Origin: Lingula anatina
Taxonomy: Eukaryota; Brachiopoda; Lingulata; Lingulida; Lingulidae
Direction of reading: 5' to 3'
Length of the DNA: 45,517 nt
Assembly (NCBI RefSeq): GCF_001039355.2
Contig: NW_019775892.1
Coordinates: 38,931-84,447, forward strand
Shown here: positions 34,001 through 43,985 of the stretch, one piece after another
How positions within the stretch are numbered: position 1 is the stretch's first letter
How the letters are laid out: every line of letters starts with the position of its first letter
Made by a program: the position numbers and the translations under genes
The notes under the pieces: model-generated
Told to the model about the DNA's origin: nothing
The model's input: the letters and a program-made list of their open reading frames with translations, nothing else
The model's database searches: none

Positions 34001-35619
34001 TCCACGATGACCGCCTGAAGGATGTAGGCCAGCACCGGGCCTAGAACACCAGTGGCGTAGAATACGGCTGTAAAGACACCACGGGGAAAGAAACATATCA
34101 GAATTACTGGAAGTAAACACCACTTCATATCCCTGTCACTCACAGTTCAGGACCGGGGGAGGGGAGGGGCAACTTCGTCTGTCATTTCCCTTCCCACACT
34201 CCAAACGTAACTGAGTTTTTACAAAGTAGGGTCATTTTACATTTTATAAAGGAGAGAAAGCATAACAAGGTTCACGTGGTCGCATGGTACGGCCTATGTA
34301 AGGCAGCGTTTTCACCGACAATATTAAATATGTATACCATCACTAATATTTCATGGTCGTATTATTCTTGGATTATCTGTTGAAGTTTAAGCAGGTTGTT
34401 TGTATTTCCTGTAGTATGTATTTCCATGATAGAATGGAAAAGGCTAAAATACATTATATAGAGAACCTCAAAATTGTATCAAAAAAACTCTTGGAGGGGG
34501 GGGGGACTCCCCACCCTAGGCTCCACCGCAGCCTACGACCCTGTATTCTAAAGCCTGCGTACCTACCTATACAAAAAGAAGCGTTCTCCTTGGTGAGACA
34601 GTCGTCCATGAATGTCACACCCACGGTATATATTGGGGAGGACCCTATTCCAACAAGGAAATACGACAAAACGAACAAATAAAAATAATTCGACAATCCT
34701 TTTCCTGAGAAATCAGCCAACTCTTCCCGGCCACACCCTGCAGTAGACGTGGAGTTCAAAACGCAAATATTCTCGTCAACAGATGACGCCGCAGTCGACA
34801 CATATCGTCCTGTTGTAAAATGACCAAGACTGAACATAAAGGTTGCTATGGCGACCAGGGTTAGGCCAGCCGCTATGAACCGCGGCCTGTTGGTTCGTCT
34901 CCCTATGATGGCAATGACGCAGAGGGCGGGGACTGTCCCCATGTCGTAGCTGGACGAGATGATACCGGTCTGGGTGCTCGTGAGTTGGAACCGCTTCTCC
35001 AGCGTCCCTATGACAGTTGAGAGGAGACCCCCGGCCACCATGGACTGGGCGCAGTTGGCGATGCATAGGAAGGCCACCAGCCACTTGGCCGAGCTAAATA
35101 CCTGGTGATGTAGAATATACAAACACATTGAGAGATTCCTGACGACTGTTTGCCAAATTATGGTTGAATTAAATTAAATTAAATTAAATAACAATAAACA
35201 AAACCTTTAAACATCTAGCAATCAGTAGAGATTAATTCCTGATTAACTTGTTGTAATCACAGTTCAGGTTATGTCCCATGATAGTTATCAGGTAGTGAAA
35301 TAGTGTACTTGTAAACGTCAGGGGTACAAACTAACGAGATATTATAACATATATTGAGTAAAATATATCACATACATTCAAGTCACGTCATTCATAATTT
35401 GAAGCGTATAAAACGATCCCTAAAAGTGTATCATATTAAGATCATCAGAAAGTTATGGTTCTTAAAAATATACTAAATTTGACATTCCATGAAACTCACT
35501 ATTACCTGAAGACATTTTGGTCGCCAATTAAACCAACCACATGTGACGTCAGATTCGTTGCCTAGCAACACATCGTTGCTCGCAGTATTATCATCTGGTA
35601 ATGCACGTTTTGACGTCAT
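24714..35619 (-). CDS. Solute carrier organic anion transporter (OATP/SLCO family), ten coding exons
   Basis: Coding exons on the minus strand are 35506-35619 (ATG at 35619), 34567-35101, 33962-34067, 32884-33005 or its duplicate 31270-31391, 30691-30972, 29998-30196, 27217-27361, 26411-26586, 25199-25263 and 24714-24988. Using one copy of the duplicated exon, the phases all agree and give 672 residues, a normal OATP length. Diagnostic features are CGWFNWRPKCLQ before TM1, TQTGIISSSYDMGTVPALCV in the TM2 region, WLGAWWIGYI (the core of the OATP signature), the Kazal-like extracellular loop ACNTECGC...NPICGSDLVTYYSPCHAGC with its Cys-rich continuation TNCRCVAA, and the final LLRSFGFIPGGIAFGHFFDKTCLLW. 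The family is known as a 12-TM plasma-membrane uniporter or exchanger of amphipathic organic anions; the substrate here is unknown. A 5' UTR intron is likely, because an AG lies just before the ATG exon at about 35633. Confidence 0.93.
25575..26150. mobile_element. TA-flanked miniature inverted-repeat element, 576 bp
   Basis: The left end GAGAGTTTTGGCAAGGCCTT and its reverse complement at 26131-26150 form terminal inverted repeats. They extend, with a few mismatches, through GTATGACGTG. Each end is flanked by TA (25573-25574 and 26151-26152), as for Tc1/mariner-type insertions. There is no transposase frame, so it is non-autonomous. It lies in the OATP intron between exons 26411-26586 and 25199-25263. 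Confidence 0.8.
26211..26349. repeat. Near-perfect foldback: 55-bp arms, 29-bp loop
   Basis: Left arm 26211-26265 and right arm 26295-26349 are reverse complements with one mismatch seen (C/T at the eleventh position). The arms begin GGGCGGCGGT and contain ACGATTAGACGTCGTCGTTA. The loop includes the palindrome ACGACTAGTCGT. It lies in an OATP intron, 55 bp from the donor of exon 26411-26586. It is probably a foldback-type miniature element. As RNA it would form a long hairpin. Confidence 0.93.
26647..26728. repeat. Dispersed repeat, copy B (inverted relative to A and C)
   Basis: CAGACTCGGCACCGAATGAT...CACTACCCGTTTTCAAGGTG matches copy A in reverse complement. With copy C it forms an inverted pair separated by about 120 bp inside an OATP intron. 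Confidence 0.85.
26849..26918. repeat. Dispersed repeat, copy C
   Basis: GCGTACCGACACACACCTTG and the following 45 bases match copy A directly. It lies in the OATP intron between exons 27217-27361 and 26411-26586. Confidence 0.82.
27777..29832. mobile_element. Non-autonomous DNA transposon, 2,056 bp, with CCTAT target duplication
   Basis: The left end CGGTGGCGGATT and the right end, read in reverse, CAGGGGCGGATCC are similar terminal inverted repeats. A 5-bp direct repeat CCTAT flanks both sides (27772-27776 and 29833-29837). The interior has no long reading frame and holds a 160-bp tandem repeat. Related termini occur in the smaller element at 33677-33947. The superfamily is not assigned; 5-bp duplications fit some hAT-like or Transib-like groups but prove neither. 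It sits in an OATP intron. Confidence 0.75.
28551..28930. repeat. 160-bp tandem repeat, two good copies and a degenerate third
   Basis: GATTGACGTTTGTTTATATA starts at 28551 and 28711. Both copies contain CTGCCAATCAAGCTGTTATT and GATTGGCACC. A diverged third unit begins near 28854. It is internal to the 2-kb transposon, a usual place for such arrays. Confidence 0.88.
30998..31034. repeat. (ATT)n microsatellite at the edge of the duplicated segment
   Basis: About 12 ATT units lie immediately before the start of copy 1. They are likely to be what the gap should contain before copy 2 if the duplication is real. Confidence 0.95.
31270..31391 (-). CDS. Duplicate of OATP exon 4 (gap-proximal copy 1)
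   Basis: This 122-nt exon encodes LSVEKGSNAWLGAWWIGYII and onward to LPQDMP. The acceptor CATTTAACAG and donor CCAG|GTTCTT match the copy at 32884-33005. The coding bases of the two copies look identical. Length is not a multiple of three: the exon starts with one base of a split codon and ends with one base. Splicing both copies in series would therefore shift the frame. Only one can be used per transcript, or one is an assembly artefact. Confidence 0.8.
32063..32295. mobile_element. Same miniature element in the duplicated segment, cut by the N gap
   Basis: It is identical in layout to 33677-33909, including the left TGATG. The right end is lost in the gap. Confidence 0.75.
32296..32664. 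other. Assembly gap, 369 N
   Basis: A run of 369 N lies between the two copies of the duplicated segment. The non-round length suggests a gap sized from read pairs. Apparent reading frames spanning it are meaningless. Confidence 0.99.
32665..33909. repeat. Direct duplicate of 1,245 bp, copy 2
   Basis: This is the partner of 31051-32295. It begins at the first base after the N gap and extends to the C homopolymer at 33908-33923, after which unique sequence follows. Confidence 0.95.
32884..33005 (-). CDS. Duplicate of OATP exon 4 (copy 2)
   Basis: This is the second copy of the 122-nt exon carrying the WLGAWWIGY family signature. It lies at a constant offset of 1,614 bases from copy 1, with no net insertion or deletion. 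It sits between the N gap and exon 33962-34067. The splice signals are intact. Confidence 0.8.
33677..33947. mobile_element. Miniature element, 271 bp, with TGATG target duplication
   Basis: It begins CAGGGGCGGATCCAGG and ends AATACGCCACTG; the latter reads CAGTGGCGTATT in reverse, a matching inverted end. TGATG flanks both sides (33672-33676 and 33948-33952). The right end lies 14 bases from the edge of OATP exon 33962-34067, just inside the intron after its donor. The interior has a poly-C run. Confidence 0.75.
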
Positions 35620-35632
35620 CTTGTTGTCTGGG

Positions 35633-35680
35633 CTGTTAATGCAGAAAAAGAAAAATATTTTTTTCATTCTGTTGACATTT

Positions 35681-35722
<42 letters not shown>

Positions 35723-36802
35723 AGTCCAACTGAAAATCAGTACTTTTTAATGTGGGGAATTTCATTAGGAATTGGTTCGTTATCTACGAAAGTTTTATCG
35801 GTAAACAAATCTGAATTCTTTCTGTTACAAGAAATGTTTGTTTGTTCTTATATGTCCTGGAGTAAAAGAAAAGCTTTATATAAAACAGAATATCTGGCCG
35901 GTTTTGTAATTTCCTGGCTAAGGATCCTAACGCTTCGCTGTATCACTTCTCTACATGTCAATAAGTTATATTAACTATTCCTGTGTCCTCACTGAATATT
36001 GTTCAAGTCAGTATAGTATAAGTACAGGTATATCATCACCAACAATTGAATACATGAAATAAGTAACTCGCTGAAGAGTAGTTTTTATTACAGTGTATCA
36101 TCTCATTATTTTACTCATTTTCACAATCACTCGGCCCATTTTTATTCTTATTATGGATCTTAATTAAAATCCAAACTAATCTGCAGAAGAGATATAGGAT
36201 ACTCCCATACATGTACCAACCATGAAAAAGATTACATTCCTTGTGGATCTTGACGGTTTGTTAGAATTCACAGAGAGCAGGATGTCTCTCTGTGCGTTTG
36301 CATAATATTAATGACTTTTAACAATACGTCAATAGAATACGTTATGGATTCATTATTTGCTAATGACTGTATTTATCACATTCGCAATGTAAAAATGCAA
36401 AACCGGAAATAAAGTACAGGAAACTAAATAAGCGCTTCATCCCCTAATACCATGACTGAGTTTACACTATAAATATTTTATGTTCAGTTGGGTGCAACCA
36501 ATTAGAAAGTAACAAAATTTTAAAAAAGAATTAGGTACTGCAGAGTGATATCAAGTCGTTTTTCTCGGCCTGAAAGAGAGACCCGACATTTCCTGAGAGG
36601 TCTAACACAGCACATTTTAACTGTCTTCCTTTTCCGCTTGCGGCGTCATTATCTAGTGTAGAAATCAGGCCTTAATATTACGGCGCCCTTGGTACTGTTA
36701 GTTATGCAGACACTTCCTGGCGAGATACACAATGATATCACATGCAGGTCAATGAGACAGTGCTTGAGACGAGGCTCTCGGGGATGTGGGAGGTGGAGGT
36801 GG
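35633..36802. other. Divergent intergenic region between OATP and GPCR
   Basis: About 1.2 kb with the CTA microsatellite and AT-rich unique DNA. The OATP 5' UTR exon and promoter are expected here on the minus strand but cannot be placed. Confidence 0.6.
35681..35722. repeat. (CTA)n microsatellite upstream of the OATP start codon
   Basis: About 14 CTA units lie 62-103 bases 5' of the ATG on the minus strand, in the putative 5' intron or leader. Confidence 0.95.
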
Positions 36803-36840
36803 GGTATATATTTCTATATTCAGCTCACCTCGACCAATCA
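36803..36840 (+). promoter_or_regulatory. Possible GPCR core promoter (TATA-like and CCAAT-like)
   Basis: A GGTATATATTT string about 205 bases before the receptor ATG is followed about 20 bases later by GACCAATCAG. The match is to general consensus only. It lies in the 1.4-kb interval between this gene and the divergent OATP gene. Confidence 0.2.
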
Positions 36841-37008
36841 GATCGCACAAACTCATTAAGTGCCGCGATAAGGTGCGTTACACCTACGATGAGGCATACA
36901 TAATGCATGCAGTACTTATTTAACTCTTGATAATTTTTTTTTTCAAACCGGCTACTACTGCATCGTCTACCACCAAGGTGAAGGGAATCAATTACTTGAA
37001 GGCAACAC

Positions 37009-37023
37009 ATGGACAATGGATAA
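37009..37023 (+). promoter_or_regulatory. Five-codon upstream ORF overlapping the GPCR start
   Basis: An ATG at 37009 opens a frame of four residues ending in TAA at 37021-37023. It overlaps the receptor ATG at 37016 in another frame. If it lies in the mRNA leader it could lower initiation at the receptor start or cause reinitiation. This is inference; the transcription start is unknown. Confidence 0.35.
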
Positions 37024-38146
37024 GGTTGATATTCAGACCGAAGTTGGTAATTTTACCAGCAACTCAAGCGGCGCCTCTCTTGGCAATCTAAGCAGGTATG
37101 GTTTGGGCGACATGAACGATGCCGAGCTCTCCTCCGAGCAGCAATGCTGGCTGACCGGGAGGACATGTTTTTGTAACACTGTGTACGCCCTGACAGCCAT
37201 TGGTTTGGTTGGTAACTTCCTCACCTTCCTGGTGGTTCTTCGACGTCCGAGTCTTAGACAGAAATCTACCTTCGTTTACATCCTGTTCCTTGCCGGCGCG
37301 GACCAGCTCCGTCTCCTGCAGCAGTCGTTGGAATGCATCGTGTTCACCAGGAGACTGAAACTGTCGTGTGAAGCTCTTGTTGTCATAGCGATTATTTTGA
37401 AAAGCGCATTCTATTTGCTCTGTTTTGTCTACATATTAGCACTAACTGTAGAGAGACTTATAATAATCTTCAAACCGCTCCAAGCCACTTCTCTGTGCAC
37501 GAGACGGAAAGCTCTGCTGACTTGTTCTGGTCTTGCAGTTTTGATCTTCTTACTTACTTCTCCAAATATAACATTATGCTACGCACCATCAACAACATTA
37601 CTTTATATATTCACCGGTTTAGAGTACACACTGTGGTTCGCAATCGCAATTGCCATTACTGCGATGACGGTAGCTATCGTGTGGAAGCTGAGGAAGAGTT
37701 ATTCTTTAAGGCGGCAACTGTCCGGCCCAAAGCAGCGCAGTGCTGGCAAGGAATCGACGAACAGTAAAGTGAACATTCTATTGTTAACGACACTGACAGC
37801 GTTCGTCGTGATCACTGGGCCTTTAGTAATCTTCCAAATCTACCGGGTAGCCGTAGATGGGTTTACTTCCTTCAGTATCACTTCCACAGAAAATCACTTC
37901 ATATGGTCAGTATTGTTCCTGATAAGTTTGCTGAATCACAATACTAACTTTTTTCTTTATGTAGCGTCGGCTCGGATTTTTCGAGACGAGTTGGTGAAAC
38001 TTTTTATGCAGTGTATTCGTTATCGTTGTTGGAACGCTGACACACCAATTGGGAGTGCTGAAAATGATGGTAACTGCTTGAGCAGACAAAGAGCGTCCAC
38101 CTCAGAGACCACAGCGTCTACTTCGACCGTGACTAGCTCCTCATGA
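37016..38146 (+). CDS. Rhodopsin-class (family A) GPCR, orphan, peptide-receptor-like
   Basis: This intronless 376-residue receptor has an extracellular N-terminus with three N-glycosylation sequons (Asn12, Asn16, Asn24). Seven hydrophobic segments lie at about 55-76 (with GN), 84-107 (FLAGAD, the conserved Asp of TM2), 119-147, 165-185, 196-224, 252-275 and 295-317. Cys118 and Cys188 could form the TM3-ECL2 disulfide. The TM3 end is ERL instead of DRY. TM6 has ITGP instead of CWxP. TM7 has NTNFFLY, close to the NxxNFFLY form of FMRFamide/TRH-type peptide receptors. A Ser/Thr-rich tail follows (TSETTASTSTVTSSS), a likely arrestin or kinase target. The ligand is unknown; lineage-expanded chemosensory use is an alternative to neuropeptide sensing. 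The start was chosen at the first in-frame ATG. A tiny upstream frame overlaps it. Confidence 0.9.
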   Translation: MDKVDIQTEVGNFTSNSSGASLGNLSRYGLGDMNDAELSSEQQCWLTGRTCFCNTVYALTAIGLVGNFLTFLVVLRRPSLRQKSTFVYILFLAGADQLRLLQQSLECIVFTRRLKLSCEALVVIAIILKSAFYLLCFVYILALTVERLIIIFKPLQATSLCTRRKALLTCSGLAVLIFLLTSPNITLCYAPSTTLLYIFTGLEYTLWFAIAIAITAMTVAIVWKLRKSYSLRRQLSGPKQRSAGKESTNSKVNILLLTTLTAFVVITGPLVIFQIYRVAVDGFTSFSITSTENHFIWSVLFLISLLNHNTNFFLYVASARIFRDELVKLFMQCIRYRCWNADTPIGSAENDGNCLSRQRASTSETTASTSTVTSSS

Positions 38147-40208
38147 GGCTACTGGGTAACTGCACTCACCGTCAAGTTTGTAAATAACTGTAAAAAGTTT
38201 GTAATGACTGTAAATAGAAAGGAAAAAAATAACAGTTCAGACGAAAAAGGAACTGCCACAAGTTTTGATCGGAAAATAAGAAAGAAAAGGTGTTTTTGCT
38301 ATTAAAAACAGCTTGAGTGCCTATGATGGGTCCACGGGAAAGCTTTTACCGATTTCATGTATATCGCAGTCATCATTTCCATAAATTCCAAGCGCGTCTT
38401 CAGCCCATTCAAGTGAACACTAAGACATTGCTATTATACAGTTCTATCTTGTATAAGATATAGTCCTAATGAGTGACATGATAAGACACCAGTAATGACC
38501 AGTGCATGCATATATACATGTAATTTCTACATATCAAACTACCGTGCACATGTATATTTCCGGTCATGTTTCGGAAGTGATTTCCGGAAAGTCTCTGAAT
38601 ATATTTGGATGGACATTTTAGGTTAATGAAGAAAGTCTCCTGGGAATATGTGTGTATAGAATTAATTAGCTGTTGCTTAATTAATTATATACATACATTT
38701 GTAATGAAAGGGAGGCCTGCTTGTTAAAGAACATGTTTAAGTTTATTAGAAACAAAGTTTATATGGTTTATCTGATTGACATTTTTAGTTGTACATAAAA
38801 AATCAAGGAATTCCGTGAAAGAGAGGAAGGGTCTCGATTAAATCTTACATTTGACCTTAATTGTACCATGAATTTTTTATTTTAGTAAAATATATTCCGT
38901 TGAAGTTAAAACATGGAGTCGTTTAATTTTTTTCCGTGTGCAGAGTTTCAGACACGGAACCTGGGAATCTCCGTAGCAGTTATAAGATCGTGTTATCCAA
39001 AGATGAGAGGCCATAGTGCCCAGCTCCCTGGGGTTATATATTATTAAGTGGTATATACTATATATATGCATGTATGTTATTAATTGTCGACGTGTTCAGG
39101 GTCCCTCCCACCGGGTGGTTATCTCTCCGGTCCGCGGCGACGGTTTAGCTGATCGCTGTCTCGTTTCCTTCCGGGTCATAAAGGCCCTACTTACCGCTTG
39201 TTATATACAAGGTATTAGCCTTATTGCATAATTATTTTTTTAAATTCCATTTCAAAACATCACGGTGACTCCCTTCGCCACATAAATTTTTCCTGTAATT
39301 ATTAAACAGAGCAAAAAAATGTCCCTATTTCTGTAGTATTATAAAACTGGTGTAAACACAATCATGGTTTTCACTCCTCCGTGAATGGACTGTTACCAGA
39401 TACGCCTCGCCAAGCATTGAAGTACCGCGGTAGAGCTTCTCTACCACATTCAAGACATTCCCGACACAGTTTGTCGTCAAGTAACAGAACAAACATTCAG
39501 GTTACTCACACAATCGTTTTTTATAAGAATGAAATTGAGTTGAACCAATCGCAATTTCCACTATCTGTATCATTCAAAGGACCTCAGATTCATTGGCTTT
39601 ATACAGAAGGTTAAGCGGAACGCCTTTGCCATAATTCCAATCCACCATTTGCATTACTCTGTAATTTTCAATTACATATTTGTATTTATCATGTTGTAGT
39701 TTACTGTTTAATATTGTAAGATCATTTTAATTTTATGGTTATCAGGTTGTAATTTAGTGTTTAAAACTGTGAATTCATTCCTATTAAAATAGTTATATCC
39801 TTATGTACATTTTCACCAAACTGGTGTATCAGTAAAAATACACGCCAATTCCTCGTCTTTAATAATTCTTGCATTAGCTGTCAATCTGGCGAAGTGAGGC
39901 AGCTTAGATCGAGTCAGATGGTTTGGTTAAAAACTTTTATTCTAACTTTCAAGGAAGATCATAATAGGTCTGACCCACACATTTCTGTGGGTCTGCAGTT
40001 GTGGTTCGTTGTGCTATTTTACTTTTGTACCTTGTAGATGTTAAATTGTTGGTACACATTTCTTTCTGTAGCTGTGGTGTTTACAATTGACAGTGCAATT
40101 TCAGATGCTCTCGTGTTGATGTCCGAAACAACAAAACGCTGCAAAGACACGGCGTTAATGCACAGAATATAATACATAAAAGAATGTCTATATTTAATTT
40201 AACTTATT

Positions 40209-40240
<32 letters not shown>

Positions 40241-42193
40241 GCACACACTCACTGTACGGCACAGTTACACACAATTAAAACACATCTGTAGCCTGTCGCA
40301 AGTCTTCGCCGTTAAATCCAGCAATCATTTGCTACAACTGTGCTATAGTCCCCAGCGAGATAAGAGCACGCCGTGTGTGTTGGTAAAGTTAGCTGGCGGC
40401 CAGTACTGGGTACACCCCCTGGGTAATCATTAACCTGACCACGCCCTCTGGATGTTTACTCTTGATAACTGAGTTTAACCCAGGAGTGATGCAGTGGGCG
40501 TACTGTACCCTGCACTAGGGGCTACCACTGGGTGATACAGGGGAGGGGTTGGGGAACGTAGGCTGGGCGCAGACAGCGGATAGCAGTGGTTACCTCCCAT
40601 CCTACCCCCTTACACACACACACACACGCACGCGCGCGCGCGTTCACACTGTGTCGCACAGAGCGGACGAGGGAGACGCCATACACAAGGACGGGTTCCA
40701 TTCATAAAAGAAGACAAAGCACTGACCTGAGACCTGTAAAGAGTACGAAGAAGAAAGCCCAAACCCGCCTCGGCTAAAGATTGACCTGATTGGTAGATGG
40801 GTGGGGTCATTGCCCTTGTTATTATAAAATCTTATGCTGAACTCTACTACATGTACATGTATGTCTGATGCAGCCAAAACGAAGTACAGGAACGCCCCCT
40901 CCCCCCCCCCACCCCCCACCCACCCAGACTCGCCTTTATTAGCCTCTATACATACTTTGTACAATACATGTATTTCACAGATACTAGTAGGTTTCGGGGG
41001 ATTAATCCGGCTCACCTTAGATGACGTCTCACACAAGTTCTCGTCAAAGAATATGTGCAGTACAAACATATAGAAAGCTAACATTCTGTCTTGAACCTAT
41101 CACTAATCTTCTAAGTCATCGAGAAAGATGTCACAGGTGTCAGTCCCCTCGATAGTATCCAGTAAAGATGGTCTCACACAGGCACGGACGGGTTCATAGG
41201 GTATATACACATGGACTGGCACATACACCAACACGGAACTAAATATTTACCTGTGCCCAGTAGCTAAGTGACACAGATAATTATTGTATGCAGTTAACGT
41301 AAATCATTAGTTACATAAATGTGACTTAAACGCGGCGCACTTACCTAGATGACGCATTATTGAGTTAGTGCCTTGTCATTTGAAGTCACACGTACTTCTG
41401 ATCGTGCATGGAGTCCCCGTCTTATACCTGTACGTACAAATGTTTTATGTGTACGGCATGCATATGTAACCCTTCACGTGCTGAGATTCCCTTACAGCGC
41501 TCCGACCTATCTGCATAGAGCGGGCGACGACCGCTACTACAGTACCCCGGTTTTCAATAAGTAAATAGAATACTTCACCTGGTGGCCGGGGTAGCATTGT
41601 TGTTATACAAACAGCGCATAGAACGCTTGGTCGCTGTGAAATATTGAAGTCTGAACAGAGTGGATTAGAATAGAGTTATTTTATTAATATATGTAAAATA
41701 CAAGGAAAACGCACACAGTTGTAATTGCGCCCATATTCTTTTTCCGTGTGTGTTATTTTCTTTTGTTAACGTTACACAATGCCGTTCATAATTAAGTCAT
41801 ATGGAATGCAGCGTAGACGATAGCTTGAATCGCGGACGCAATTCGGGACAGGTGAAATAAACAATTTTGTGTACCTGGATAAATGCGCTTGCGTACTGGG
41901 TCAGTGTCGCGCTGTTCGTGACCTAATTTCTCCACTCTTTGTTGACATGTTGAACATGGAGGCTTAATTAACGCCGTTATAAAGGATTGACACCTCTGTA
42001 AAAGACCGCATGCCACGAGCAGCAGTGTGTCCTCCAGCCCATGGACGGCTAGTTGATCGGGTGATATATCTTCACATTTAACAGATCACACTTCAGAGTT
42101 CGAGTAGTGGTGGTAACAGGATTACAGTGGGTCTAGAATATAACAGCACTGGGCTCAGTCACCGCCTTCAATACACCTGGTTGGTATTAACGA
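38147..42193. other. Interval between the GPCR and the fucosyltransferase
   Basis: It contains the GPCR 3' UTR, AT-rich DNA, CA runs (40211-40252, 40611-40641), a poly-C-rich patch at 40897-40925 and the fucosyltransferase leader. Short frames on both strands show no domain. No RNA gene was recognised. Confidence 0.6.
40211..40252. repeat. (CA)n microsatellite
   Basis: An interrupted CA run. A second CA/CG run lies at about 40611-40641. Confidence 0.9.
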
Positions 42194-43844
42194 GTGACTA
42201 TATCGTTGCAGCATATGAGGTGCCACTTAAAGCGGATAGTGTATGGCATCTCCTTGACATGTTTTCTCGTTGGAATTTGGACGTATATAAAATCGTATAG
42301 CGGAGGCAGGCAGACTGTTTACTTATACCAAAATGACGCCCTTGCCGCCTCTGCTGCGGGACTTAAGCTTATCCTGGTGTACACCGGATTGCCGGCGGGG
42401 ATGCAAGCAGGACAGAAACAATTCAACGCAGATGACTGCCCTGTTAAGAACTGCTTCGTGACAGCGGATAGGACAATGGCGTCGAAGGCAGACGCCATCC
42501 TTCTAATGGGCCAGGCCGTCAAACCTTGGCATCGCAAACCCCGGCACCAGGTGTGGATCCTGTACCTGCTGGAGTCCCCCCACCACACCCCCAGGCTGGA
42601 GGGGCTGAACAACCTAATCAACTGGACGGTCAGTTACAGGACCGACTCCACACTTATGGCTCCATACGGCTCTTATGTTCCGTATGGTAATATGACTACC
42701 GGCCAAGACTTCGCCTTCAACACACCAATGAAGAAGAATTATGCAGCGGGGAAGACTAAGAAAATCGCATGGTTTGTCTCCAACTGTGGAGGAGACAGGA
42801 ACGGTCGGAGACGTTACGCAGAGGAGTTAAATAAACACATGCCAGTGGACATTTACGGGGGGTGTGGCATTAAGACGTGCTCAAAGGAAGACCCCCATTG
42901 CCTGGATATTTTGGACAGGGACTACAAGTTTTATTTATCATTTGAAAATTCGAACTGCAGAGATTACATCACTGAGAAGTTCTTTTTGAATGGTTTAGGG
43001 TAAGGTTAATCAATCTGGATCCCAATAAATGTTTATAGGATAAAGGTGACAGATCGTTGCTGGAAAAATAACTTGTCGTGTGTTTCTGCCAACATCAAAG
43101 ACGAATCTCATTTTTGCCCACGTCGTCTTTCACTTGATTCGGAAAGATACATGTTAAACGTTTTTTTTTGTATACTAGTAAGCATAACAGCGCACATGTG
43201 CGGTAAAACTGCAAAAACTTCCCTGACTATCCTCTGCAGAGTACCTACGAGTACATTATATTTGCATAAAATGTAAGGTTCTAATGATTTTATTCCCTTT
43301 AACTATTGTGGTTGTTTTGTATGTACCGCCCTTTTTCTCATTTTTACCCTTTTTGTCCGTCCTACGTGCTAATTGTCTTTGTTTAACCCTGTCCGCCATT
43401 CTACGCCCCACCCTTTTCTGTCTCACATACTTCCATCTCTGTCTGTAAACGTGAGAAGACATTGGGTGAAACTGCCTATAACAAGTATTTAACGAATTCC
43501 TTTTTAGGCATGACATCATACCAATCACGATGGGGGGTCGCCCAGACGACTACAAGAGGGCAGCACCTCCGCACTCCTACATCAACGTGGATGACTTCAA
43601 AAGCCCCAAGGTTTTGGCTGAATATCTGCACAAACTCGACAAAAATGACGATCTTTACAACGAGTATTTCCGCTGGAAGAGCTCCTTTCACTCGGTGAAC
43701 ACGTTCTTCTGGTGCCGCCTGTGCAGGAAGATGCACGAGGTGGGAAAGAGAAAACCCACGTGGTATAAGAATCTTGACCAATGGTGGCGAGGGGATGGGG
43801 TGTGCTCGACAGGGAGGTGGGACGATGGACGCTCCTATGTATAA
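42194..43844 (+). CDS. Alpha-1,3-fucosyltransferase-like enzyme (GT10 family), two exons
   Basis: Exons are 42194-42999 and 43508-43844, with donor GG|GTAAGG and acceptor CCTTTTTAG|G. The joined protein has 380 residues. It has a short cytosolic tail, one signal anchor at about 15-32 (IVYGISLTCFLVGIWTYI), then a lumenal catalytic part, which is the Golgi type II layout. Acceptor-side motif ESPHHTP followed by NWTVSYRTDS lies at about 127-152. The GDP-fucose-binding motif FENSNCRDYITEKF is at 250-263. It continues in exon two with PITMGGRPDDYKRAAPPHSYINVDDF, and a C-terminal WCRLCRKMHE resembles the family's CxxC. Two N-glycosylation sequons (NWT, NMT) are present. GT10 enzymes transfer fucose to GlcNAc in N- or O-glycans (Lewis-type or core alpha-1,3); which one cannot be told here. 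The last 17 codons fall in a tandem repeat. Confidence 0.92.
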
Positions 43845-43985
43845 TATATAGTCTAGAGGGGAGGGGGTGTGCTCGCCAGGGAGGTGGGAAGATGGACGCT
43901 CCTATGTATAATATATAGTCTAGAGGGGAGGGGGTATGCTGGCCAGGAGGTGGGAAGATAGACGCTCCTATGCATAACGTCCTTG
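43790..43985 (+). repeat. 67-bp tandem repeat, three copies, spanning the fucosyltransferase stop
   Basis: The phrase TGTGCTCG-x-CAGG-x-AGGTGGGA...GACGCTCCTATG recurs with a period of 67 bp: landmarks are at 43801, 43868 and 43935. Copy 1 encodes the last residues GDGVCSTGRWDDGRSYV and the stop. Copies 2 and 3 lie in the 3' UTR and would read nearly the same tail, followed by a stop. The period is not a multiple of three. Confidence 0.92.

Noticed and set aside
42319-42621. 100-codon minus-strand frame inside the fucosyltransferase
   Set aside because: It is an antisense shadow of a well-supported exon.
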